Assembly (NCBI GenBank): GCA_032718475.1
Contig: JAUCBJ010004601.1
Coordinates: forward strand, 1-64,000
Direction: 5' to 3'
Source of the DNA: Nemertoderma westbladi
Taxonomy: Eukaryota; Xenacoelomorpha; Nemertodermatida; Nemertodermatidae
Length of the DNA stretch: 64,000 bases
The translations under genes were made by a program, and so were the position numbers. Shown piece by piece: positions 55,522 through 64,000 of this stretch; position 1 is the first letter of the stretch, and each line of letters begins with the position of its first letter. Below the pieces are notes generated by a model. That model worked only from the letters and a program-made list of their open reading frames with translations. It searched no databases and was not told the DNA's origin.

Positions 55522-56188
55522 TATATTACAATATTATTATTAATACTATCATCGTACATTTGACTCGGTGTCACATCAATACTATAGGTTGGTATTAGCA
55601 AAATTATAGTTAAAAAAAATAATATCGTTAGTTATATAGCTAGTATAGCTATTGCTTCTGGTAGTAATAAAAACGTAAAGCTTTTATTTTACAAACTGTT
55701 CGCATACAGATTGTGTAGAGAAAATATGATGAAACAGTACAGTACATGAAATATATAGCGTGGCATGTAGCATGCAGCCACACGGCTCTCTCTGACTTGG
55801 TTGAAGGCTATTTTCCTCGCTCAAATAGCTAGTAGCTTTGCGGCCAGTAGCTATTGGTTTTGTGGCAAGTAGCCACTCTGGCTGCGGTCAGTAGCTAGTG
55901 GCCATGGCCGTGGCTATTAGCTATTGGCGATGAGTTAGTAGAAACTAACTCGAAGCTACTAGCTATATTGCATCATGGAAACTGGGCTTAGCAGCTATAT
56001 GGATTTTACATAGCAACAAGGTAAACTGCACTACTATTCGTTATGAAAATAATTTTTAGTCTACTAACTATCGTTCGACTAAACTATTTATGCACAAATT
56101 TCCAATAGTTTCCGGAGCAACGGAAATTTCATATGCGGAAACATAACTATTGACATCATTGTGTGTAAAGCAGCACTTTGCAGCGTTA
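55522..56188. repeat. Cluster of AGTAGCTA-type short repeats
   Basis: 55,825-55,975 contains many copies of (A/C)AGTAGCTA(T/G)TGG and its inverse TAGCTACTAG (near 55,955-55,960). Imperfect, about 20-bp spacing, GC-richer than the flanks. No coding. The rest of the interval is AT-rich and empty. Confidence 0.5.
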
Positions 56189-56253
56189 TGACCCGAGTTT
56201 ATTTATGTACCGAGCGAGCGCAGCGAGGGAGGTTTACATAAATAAACAAGGGT
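56189..56253. repeat. Hairpin, 13-bp perfect arms plus outer pairs
   Basis: GACCCGAGTTTATTTATGTA faces TACATAAATAAACAAGGGTC across a loop with CGAGCGAGCGCAGCGAGGGAG. Looks like the residue of a small inverted-repeat element. Confidence 0.75.
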
Positions 56254-57316
56254 CTTTAACGTCTTTAAAGACATAGCTGCTTAAAAGTTTATAATATATA
56301 ATTATTCGTTAGTTTTTTTGTTGATAATGTTAATCGTGATATTGTGCTCTGGGATATAATATCAATAATTATTACATACTGATAAAATATAGTTTTTATT
56401 ATTACAATAATAGTAGATTCATTATGATAGAATAGCTAAAAAATAAATTAATAATTTACTGCCAATTAAATAAAAAAGTAAATTACACCTAAAGTCAATT
56501 AAGCAATCACAGTTTTTGTGTGAAAAATCTCCGTTACCATTATTAGTGAAAATTATGATTTTTTAATTCAGATACCTTAATATGTGGGCCAATTTTTCAT
56601 ATTTAAGAATATTGTATGCTAATTATAGTTACAGAGATATAGCAATTAATGTGCGACAGGAAGATTTAAATTTTATTCATTTCCCATTGAGTCACATGCT
56701 GTAATCATCACTGTTTCGATCAAATCTTTTTTGTTTGGCTTTTATTGTCATTATTATTATTTTTATGTCAACTTATTCATTAAGCCACTCCACTATTAAT
56801 GTGGGTGGTGTTGGAATGTGGGGAGGTCACCCATCATACTGTACCATGCTGATACAAGCATTGGTTTAGACTCACCAGCAGTGACTCAACTTCAGCTAAA
56901 TACTGAATTTTTTTTACAGTAATTAACAATAGACACACAACAAACAGGCAAAAATATTGTCTCCGGAATATCGTGGCAAATTAGAGATGTGACTATGAAA
57001 GTGACAATGTCTGTGTTACTAGATAATCCAGAGATTGTATTCCACCATTTTTAACAGATAAATTTAAATCGACAAATTATTTTAAAGGTATTATGACAGG
57101 GTAGTAATATCACTGAATGCAGGTCGTAGCAGAGGAGAAAACCGTTTACAATTACTACAATTATTAATTACTACATACAATTGTCAAAGAACCCTTAGAC
57201 GATTCTGTGGCAAGGAGATCTTTCATCTTAAAGAAACTTGCAATATGTATTCTTGGTTATGGTAGTAAGAGCACATCATTTGGAGTTGCGTCAGTCATTG
57301 AAGGGTATAATTGAAT
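56254..57316. other. No gene seen
   Basis: About 1.1 kb AT-rich sequence with no supportable feature. Confidence 0.4.
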
Positions 57317-57334
57317 CCCCCCCCCCCCCCCCCC
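57317..57334. repeat. Poly-C tract (C18)
   Basis: TTGAAT then C18 then ACTCTTC. 57,335-57,702 after it is moderately GC-richer and otherwise empty. Confidence 0.95.
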
Positions 57335-57702
57335 ACTCTTCATCGATTTCTAGATGGGATAGAGTACAATAATAGGATACTATACTGTACCAGCCATTTA
57401 CTATACTAGGCTATACTAGCATACTATATAGCAGTCTCCAGTCTAGATACTGCCCTTTTGTGACTTAAATTCGAAGCAATAAAATGAAATTTCGCGCCAT
57501 AAACTTTGTACGTTAAATTTCCCGGCCTAATCTTTACAATACTACGGCAGCTTGTTTTCTTTTATTGGTGACCGTCTTGTCGTAAGTTCTCGGAGGTATT
57601 TTGAACATTTCATTTTAAGTTGGAATTTCTATCGCAATTTCGCATAAATTGTTTCGTGATATTTCTTGGCAATTTGAAATCTTGTTGTTTTAAGGAAAAA
57701 TA

Positions 57703-57924
57703 ATGTCGAAAACTCGGGTGATGAAATTTTCTGTCATGTATGAAACTTATATCGGCATAATGCTATATATTAGGTTTACTCGTCGGCCGCAGAATGAGAA
57801 ATTAGACTTCATTAAAAGGAAAATACTAAGATTACATCCTGAGATTGTTGCAAGTCATCAAAGATCATTGTTGCTCTTAATTTCCGTCAAACTATCACCC
57901 ATTTATATAATTAATTATTCGTAG
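57703..57924 (+). CDS. Hypothetical small ORF, doubtful
   Basis: 73 codons from ATG 57,703 (MSKTRVMKFSVMYETY), with a basic centre (R-R-P-Q-N-E-K-L-D-F-I-K-R-K-I-L-R). No family recognised. It lies downstream of a somewhat GC-richer 200 bp that could be a 5' region, and another short frame-like stretch occurs at 58,060-58,210. Could be a first exon or chance. Confidence 0.15.
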   Translation: MSKTRVMKFSVMYETYIGIMLYIRFTRRPQNEKLDFIKRKILRLHPEIVASHQRSLLLLISVKLSPIYIINYS

Positions 57925-58879
57925 TTTGTTGGTAAAATAGAGTTTCCTTTGTTGTACTTTATCAAAGTAAGTATGGCGTGTTGTCATGTTGACTGACGTG
58001 TTAATTTTTAATATTGACGTGTAAACACAGGATGCTTCAATTATATTATTACCGTTTTAACAGGATGTTCGCAGGCACTTTGGGGAGAAAATGAAAAGGA
58101 AATTGTGGGCTATAATAATTGGACGGCTGTGAACAAACGCCTGTATAGGAAAGGCCATAGAATATCTTGTAATTTGGATGGATATCTCTTTGGCAGTCGG
58201 AAATATCAGATCGTCTTTATAAAAAGTTATTAACCCGATTACTGGGGAAGTCGGGGGTGTTTGACGTTTGTGCAGTTATAGGAAAGTCATTGACTGGCCG
58301 CCACGGCTATTCTCATCAGGAGGTGGTCCCCATAGCACAACGTTATGTAATGGTTGATTCTACCGGCGAAAACAATGCACAGTGCCCAGCAGCCAGCCAG
58401 AGACTGCGGCTGCGCGCGCAGCGTGATGCTGGGTTTGGCAATGGATGTTGGCATTGTTGCTTAACACCTCATTGGTTATGTGTGCGTAATAGGCAATGTT
58501 GTTTACCGCGGAATGCGTGTTTGAGGGGGGGGGGGGATGTTTTATCCCATTATTAATGATCTCCAGCGTAAAAATGTTCTCTTCATAAAAAGATTAAATG
58601 GAATGAAAGGGAATTTTTAAATTAAATTGAAAATTAAAGTGAATTCAAAATGAAAGTGAAATTGAAACTATATGGAAAAGTGAAAACGAAGGACTTCATT
58701 TTTTTATTGATTTGATTGCAAATTGAATTAGAATGAAAAGAAAATCTACAACAACAAAGTAAGTGAAATATTGATAAGAACCACCAGCTGAAATAGCTTG
58801 TCTCCCGGCAACCATAAAATCATAAACAAACATTGTCCAGATACGGCAGCCTAGCGCAGTACCGGTACAGATTACAGCG
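57925..58879. other. No gene supported; G12 run at 58,525-58,536
   Basis: 58,240-58,540 is GC-richer with a 99-codon frame lacking known motifs. 58,560-58,780 is A/G-rich with repeated GAAATTGAAA-type words. Confidence 0.4.
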
Positions 58880-59108
58880 GTGAGGGCATTCCTGCACCGT
58901 CCTCAAACCCCAGACCGCTTCGCCATTTAGTGCGGGATCCGCGCAAGCAGTGGGTGATCCCGCGGACAAATGCGAACAGCACACTGGATCGAACCCACCT
59001 CATAACGCAGGAGTAAGGCTTCTTGCCCCACGAGTGGTGAAGTCTGTCCGCGATTATCCGCAGGAGTCTGTTAGCCTGCGGGGCAATTTCATTAGAATGA
59101 AAAGTCAA
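58880..59108 (-). pseudogene. Probable LINE ORF2 C-terminal fragment
   Basis: 78-codon minus frame: A-N-R-L-L-R-I-I-A-D-R-L, P-Y-S-C-V-M-R-W-V-R, C-L-R-G-S-R-T-K-W-R-S. The pattern 'K-x-x-x-Y-S-x-x-M-x-W-x-R-x-x-x-x-F-x-x-x-R-x-x-x-x-C-L-R-G-S-R' is, from memory, the C-terminal end of a LINE ORF2 family frequent in cnidarians and other invertebrates. Nothing else of the element is present. A GGGTTCGATCC word on the minus strand inside it is not a tRNA. Confidence 0.45.
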
Positions 59109-61014
59109 GTGAAATATAAATTAATATATAATAAAGTACATTTTACAGTTAAGGAGCACAATGAAAATTTAAGTAATTACGAGTTAGCGCGTCTGTAGCT
59201 GAATCGGAGCTGCTGGAAGTAAAGTTTCAGAGTGGAATTCGCGCATCCCTGCCGTCAGCCGTTAAACATCCTGCAGGTAGGTTCCCCTCAGTCCTGAGCC
59301 GTCCCCGAGTCCGAGTCCAAGTCCACGCGACGAACGCCGTCCACCTCGGAGACAGAGGGAGCTCCATCGCAGCAGGGCAAATTCCAGCCTCCGACGCACT
59401 TAGATTAGATTATATTTATTATTATTATTCTCAACTCCAAAACATTAAATATTTATGGAGGCAGCTCAGACGGGTTGCCCCGGCATAGCTGTTAATTGTG
59501 AGAATAAATGTGGCGATAATTTCACCTACATACCCTACGGTATGTACCTAACTTTCCATACTGTATATGAAATTTTACTTTACATGTAACCTAAATTGGG
59601 ACTTCCCTACTGTCCGACTGTATAATTGAAAACCATGTAATTAATCTGATATTTTCATTTAATTTCCAATTTGAAAATGGAGTTATATTTTAGTGTCGAA
59701 TATTTGGCGATGTTTAATTCCTGTGAGGCTCTTATCGAGATTGTTCCACAGACTAGTTGCATTTATTAATAGACTACGGTACCCAGCATTGTTGTTTGTT
59801 TTAGTGATTTTATTTTGTTAGTTCTTGGGTTGACATGTGTTCCATTGTTTGAAATAAAAGGTAAACTTAGATTTTTAAAAGGTGTGCATTCATTGTAAAT
59901 ATTTGTAAAAAAATTTCCCTGCCTAAAATTCACGTAGTGCTGTTAATGTTGGTTCTTAGACATTTTCCTAAGATCTGTTCTAGTGACTTCGCGAAGGTTT
60001 GGACTATCCGGAGACCGTAATTCTGTATTTTTCCATTGTATATAATTTTTCTTTGAAACCATGAAATTTATGTAAATATATCAATACTTCACAGCAGTAG
60101 ATGTGATATGGTAGATGTGATGTGATAGTACAGTACCCTTATATATATTTAGTTTTGTTTTGGCCGATATTGCATGTGACATTCTATGTGAGATTGTTAT
60201 AATGTGTCCCCCCCCCCCCCCCCCCCCCCATTCTATTCTGTTATCAATGTTTACTCCTTGAATAAATTCATGTTTGGAGTATTACCTCATAATACCTCAA
60301 AAAATCAGGTTTATATGGATATAATTACTGGTTTGTTGCCCTAGCAATGTGTAAACAAAATGCGAGAATTAATGATAAACAATAATATACAATAACTCAA
60401 ATGCGTCACCATATGTGTCTTGCATATTTTCTCCGCAATTTAGCTATATTTGGTATATTATACTGGTAGTAAGTATTGCAGTATATTGTGTGAAATTACC
60501 AAATTACGGAATATTTAAAATAATTCTAACATTCCAAACTAATATAATATAATCTCAATTTATAATATTATTCTTTGTTAAGGTATTATCTATTTTAAGT
60601 CGCCGTCCAATGGTTTTGTAGTTCTTTCTTCATAATTATAATAGGATTATATTAAAATACTGCATTCCATTCGCATTGATAGCTAATCCTGTTAATATAT
60701 TGTAATGTAATGCATTGGGGCTATTATTTTTGCAAATTATGTTAGGTAAGGTGGGTGAAATGATGCAAAATAACACTAAACTGCATCGAGGATTTACATT
60801 ATATAATGAATGCTGAAGATTAAACTACAAGGCACTTGTCTTTGGTCATTATTGGTCTCTAAAGAGTTTCTTAGTCTTTGTGAGTAGAACCCTAGTTTGG
60901 ATAAATTCATCTGCAGCTGGCACAAATATCTCTCTATTCTTTGAAACAATACTATTTATTGCAAAATAATTTTCATCATCACATTACATTGTGTTTTCAT
61001 ATAAACATCTAATT
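59109..61014. other. No gene seen; C22 run at 60,208-60,229
   Basis: 59,190-59,400 is GC-richer, followed by ATTAGATTAGATTATATTTA and (ATT)n at about 59,405-59,430, so it may be a SINE-like element with a simple tail; I could not find a clear A and B box. The rest is AT-rich. Confidence 0.35.
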
Positions 61015-61285
61015 CTATTTAAGTTTAAGCCATGACTGTGTTATGTTTGTTTGTATATGTTTGTATGAATAGGAATTGTGCAAATGTGACACACTGAAGG
61101 ACTCCCCATAAGACTTCACTGGATCTGTGTCACCATTAGCAGTACACACAAATATGGTGGAACCATCGTACAGTGATCTGATAGCTGCAATAATTTCCTC
61201 AGGAATCTCATATGCTGCCAGTATGCTGAACATACGTGGTCGCGAGACTGAGTCGAAAGAACCACCTTATGAAACTTCTTAGCCA
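61015..61285 (-). pseudogene. LINE RT palm fragment
   Basis: Minus frame: S-R-P-R-M-F-S-I-L-A-A-Y-E-I-P-E-E-I-I-A-A-I-R-S-L-Y-D-G-S, then a shift at G-G-V-L-Q-C. These are conserved RT blocks preceding the catalytic Asp-Asp (K-A-F-D-S-V-S-R ... G-V-L-Q-G-D-T-L-A-P-F). Same LINE family as 61.6-62.3 kb judging by style and proximity; preceded (minus strand) by the 336-bp module. Confidence 0.7.
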
Positions 61286-61304
61286 GTCTTCCAGAAGATT
61301 AGAA

Positions 61305-61640
61305 GTGGCAACGGGTGATACAGTTGATTGTTTGGTCTGTTTTGACCAATGCTGCATGTGCAGTTGGATTCATCAATATACCAAGTCTACCTGATGCTTA
61401 CCCTTGCCAACCGCCCCCATGTCTTTAATCAGAACCTAGTCTAGTGACTTCCCTCATGTTAACCAATGGCTTGGTTGGTCGGGGTGGAACATGAGAATAG
61501 CCTCCAACTCCACAATTCTTCCCCCTCGCAATCTGGCCTCCCTATTGAGCCAGGGTTTGGGCCAGGGATGTCATCGGGAAAGGGACACACATAATTGTGG
61601 GCCGCTCTATCTTCAGTAGATGGTATGACAGGCAGCCGTT
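61305..61640 (-). repeat. 336-bp LINE-associated module, copy 2
   Basis: Minus strand: AACGGCTGCCTGTCATACC ... CCAGGCTC-type words ... GTTGCCACTTC. Nearly identical to 62,278-62,617 in the same orientation. It follows the (TAG)n tail of the LINE copy to its right and leads into the RT palm fragment to its left. Confidence 0.9.
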
Positions 61641-62277
61641 CTACTACTGCTAGGATCGGCATGCTGCATTGCAGCTGCATTTTTAAGAATGCTGTGCCGG
61701 CTTGTCAACAAAATTGCACCGCCACAACTCCCTATCACCCATGACATTTGCTAGATCATCCGCATCTTCAAGGCCAGTGTCCTTTAAGATGCGTCTCAAG
61801 AAAGTCATGGGCTGTCCACCACGCTTATTCACTCCATGAGGCTGCCAAAGTACAAGATTATGCACTGGCTGGTCCTCACGGCGAAAGCAATGTCCTGCAA
61901 AGCGGGGGCGATTTCGTTCTAGTGTCAAGCTTGGGGGAACCAATGAGACACCTCCAATGTTATATAGTGTCTGGTTGGAGATGTCTGCATTGTACTTGAC
62001 ACAATGAACCCGGCGTAGCATTCTTGTGAATGTGCCATACAGAGATTTGGTGTCCTCAGCAGTTAGAGCCCAGTATGGACTCCCGTAGAGGAGTACTGGA
62101 ACTACTGCTGCTCTAAATAATCGGACCTTAAGTTTCCGATTAATTCTCGGTGACTTCCAAATCCTGGAAAGCCTATTCAAGGCTGCCCATGGCTTTCCCT
62201 TACGTATTCGAAGGTCCTCATCTGACTTCCGGATCCATGATCCCAGGTAACAGAAGTCGTGGACTTCCAGAACATGA
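61641..62277 (-). pseudogene. LINE ORF2 C-terminal half, internally deleted copy
   Basis: Minus frame from about 62,260 to 61,683: F-C-Y-L-G-S-W-I-R-K-S, G-K-P-W-A-A-L-N-R-L-S-R-I-W-K, R-L-F-R-A-A-V-V-P-V-L-L-Y-G, R-F-A-G-H-C-F-R-R-E-D, W-R-C-N-F-V. More than 95 percent identical by eye to the plus copy at 43.97-44.54 kb and without its frameshift. Ends TGCAGCATGCCGATCC and (TAG)n at about 61,644-61,655. The N-terminal part (endonuclease, RT fingers, palm) is missing and replaced by the 336-bp module. Confidence 0.88.
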
Positions 62278-62617
62278 GAAGTGGCAACGGATGATACAGT
62301 TGATTGTTTGGTCTGTTTTGACCAATGCTGCATGTGCAGTTGGATTCATCAATAGACCAATTCTACCTGATGCTTACCCTTGCCAACCGCCCCCATGTCT
62401 TTAATCAGAACCTAGTCTAGTGACTTCCCTCATGTTAACCAATGGCTTGGTTGGTCGGGGTGGAACATGAGAGTAGCCTCCAACTCCACAATTCTTCCCC
62501 TTCGCAATCTGGCCTCCCTATTGAGCCAGGGTTTGGGCCAGGGATGTCATCAGGAAAGGGACACACAGAATTGTGGGACGCTCTATCTTCAGTAGATGGT
62601 ATGACAGGCAGCCGTTC
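62278..62617 (-). repeat. 336-bp LINE-associated module, copy 1
   Basis: Same sequence as 61,305-61,640 with few differences. Contains P-F-P-D-D-I-P-G-P-N-P-G-S-I-G in one minus frame, which may be 5' UTR or the start of an ORF of this LINE. Directly joined to the RT C-terminal part. Confidence 0.9.
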
Positions 62618-63312
62618 AGGAGATAACTGGCGTCTATCGGACCTCAGCTTTGCTAATGTAATCATAATTATTAATCATAGTGGGAGTTGCGGGGTTTTGC
62701 TGAATTAGCCCTCAGGGCAAATACCGCACCCTGATTTGCAAATTCCACAGGGTGGTTGTAACAGTTGAGTCAGATATGGGGCCCATCACCCATACCTACT
62801 CTGAAGCATATGATCCACCATTGGCTATGCAGCTCATCTGCTGAGCCATGCCATGTACTGCCTCTGCTGCCAGGTGTAGGTCGCAATGAAGTGCACTCAA
62901 ATTGGAGATAAGAGCACTCTACTCCTGACCACTGGAAGATTACCATCTGCCCGGTCTTGTCAAATTCGGACTTGTATAGTATAGAGGTACATAATTATGG
63001 ATTTAATTATGTGAACTTTTATGTGACCTCTAGAGATTTAATCAGACATCCTAAAAAACATAACAACTAGCTGTTAATACAACTAATGTATGGCACAATG
63101 TAGAAAAGGTAGCGTAGCACTTTACAAACAGCATTGTAATCTATCTATACATTCTTTACTTGCTTGCATGTTATAATGGATTCTATTTTAGTGACCAATC
63201 TAATTAAATAAGCTTACATTCATCTCATTGTTCCCAAAAAGGGCATCAGTGTTCCTTTGGTAAAAATGGATTTCAAATTTTCCGTTCTTCTTTCAGATAT
63301 TTATTCATAAGT
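62618..63312. other. No gene seen
   Basis: 62,640-62,960 may be further LINE 5' sequence (minus strand) but carries no recognisable motif; the rest is AT-rich. Confidence 0.4.
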
Positions 63313-64000
63313 TAATCCCGACTCAAACAGACTACAGCGGCCAAGAATGCAGTTAAGGCTGCATCTAGGTCCCTGAACAGGCAATACTCTGTTAATCTAC
63401 AGGAGCTAATAAACCAACAGGTTGATGCCATCAATGATGCTGACGACAGCAGGCAATCATCCCAGGCATGGAAATCGATCAATCTGCTTACTGGGCGGAA
63501 AAGCCAACCAACCACCAAGGTTAAGGCTGAATCACCAGCCGATCGCCTCAATGGTTGGAAAGCCCACTTTGAAAAGCTCCTCAATAATGACAGGGTATTG
63601 CCTGATAACTTTATAGAAGTAAAAGTGTCTGAGTCTGTACTCCCAGATATTCCCATTGGCGATATCTCCTTTGCAGAAGTGAAGGCTGCTGCAAAGAGCA
63701 TTAAGACCAATCGTGCCAGTGGAGTAGATGGTGTTCCCCCTGAGGTCTTTAAAATACCTGAGTGTTTAAAGCTCATCTATCCCATCATAGTAGACATGTA
63801 CCGTACAACAAGAGTCCCACAAGAAATGAAAACAAACAAGTTGGTGCCAGTTCCCAAGAAGGGCAACCTAACACTCTATGGTTCTTTTCGGGGAATCTCA
63901 TTGATCTCGATTGCTGCAAAACTATACAATAGAATTCTATTAAATCGCATCAGGGATCCCATTGAGAGACTGCTACGTGGAAATCAGAATGGGTTCCGTA
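63313..64000 (+). pseudogene. LINE ORF2, linker and RT N-terminal part, runs off the window
   Basis: After TAA at 63,313-63,315 a plus frame stays open to the window end (about 228 codons): R-L-K-Q-T-T-A-A-K-N, A-W-K-S-I-N-L-L-T-G-R, H-F-E-K-L-L-N-N, then RT blocks S-I-K-T-N-R-A-S-G-V-D-G-V-P-P-E, M-K-T-N-K-L-V-P-V-P-K-K-G-N, F-R-G-I-S-L-I-S-I-A-A-K-L-Y-N-R-I-L and R-G-N-Q-N-G-F-R. Catalytic Asp residues would follow beyond 64,000. The endonuclease part is absent upstream, so this copy is probably 5'-truncated. The linker matches the inverted fragment at 44,590-44,775, linking it to the family at 43.7 kb. Confidence 0.85.

Noticed and set aside
58950-59110. tRNA-like B box (GGGTTCGATCC, minus strand)
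   Set aside because: No matching A box or cloverleaf; it lies in a LINE-like coding frame.

Overview
The window looks like an intergenic stretch of an AT-rich invertebrate (metazoan) nuclear genome made almost entirely of transposable-element remains. Grounds for a metazoan: metazoan-type BEL/Pao, Ty3/gypsy, Helitron, PIF/Harbinger with a MADF-BESS partner, mariner-like and hAT-like DNA transposons, several non-LTR (LINE) families, and a tRNA-derived SINE with a central motif common in aquatic invertebrates. No operons, bacterial-style genes or rRNA genes were seen. I could not identify the phylum. No host gene is convincingly supported.

Layout. 0-2.3 kb: LINE 3' fragments and a piece of an uncharacterised repeat-encoded protein. 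3.3-5.1 kb: a frameshifted, unrecognised protein (minus strand) with a diverged relative at 22.3-22.9 kb. 6.8-9.8 kb: BEL/Pao gag-protease with two in-frame stops and no reverse transcriptase. 9.9-11.8 kb: small elements of one MITE-like family bounded by poly-G/poly-C. 12.05-17.39 kb: a 21-bp satellite with higher-order duplication. 17.6-24.5 kb: inverted-repeat elements, LINE remnants, one doubtful ORF. 24.6-27.2 kb: LINE ORF1 and ORF2 fragments, a 766-bp hAT-like element inserted in the LINE with an 8-bp target duplication, and a SINE with a 10-bp duplication. 27.3-30.7 kb: Ty3/gypsy pol tail and the 3' half of a LINE with a probable restriction-like endonuclease. 31.1-34.2 kb: a second, decayed BEL/Pao gag-protease. 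35.2-42.8 kb: a Helitron Rep-helicase ORF (minus) split by a 4.9-kb Ty3/gypsy retrotransposon with two LTRs and a 5-bp target duplication.

42.9-64 kb: 164-bp tandem repeats; copies of one LINE family (43.7-44.8, 61.0-62.6, 63.3-64 kb); a 310-bp direct repeat; a foldback element containing another inverted-repeat element (48.1-50.1 kb); a PIF/Harbinger transposase plus MADF-BESS gene (50.5-53.2 kb); and a well-preserved mariner-like element with DD41D-type spacing (53.65-55.52 kb).

The proteins mostly do not act together, except pairs inside single elements (Harbinger nuclease with MADF-BESS DNA-binding protein; Ty3 gag with pol). The main story is nesting: Ty3 in Helitron, hAT in LINE, and a TIR element in a foldback. 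The best candidates for something undescribed are the two-copy unrecognised protein family, the MITE-like family with one core and changing termini, the 21-bp satellite, and a 33-nt inverted copy of Helitron sequence inside one Ty3 LTR.
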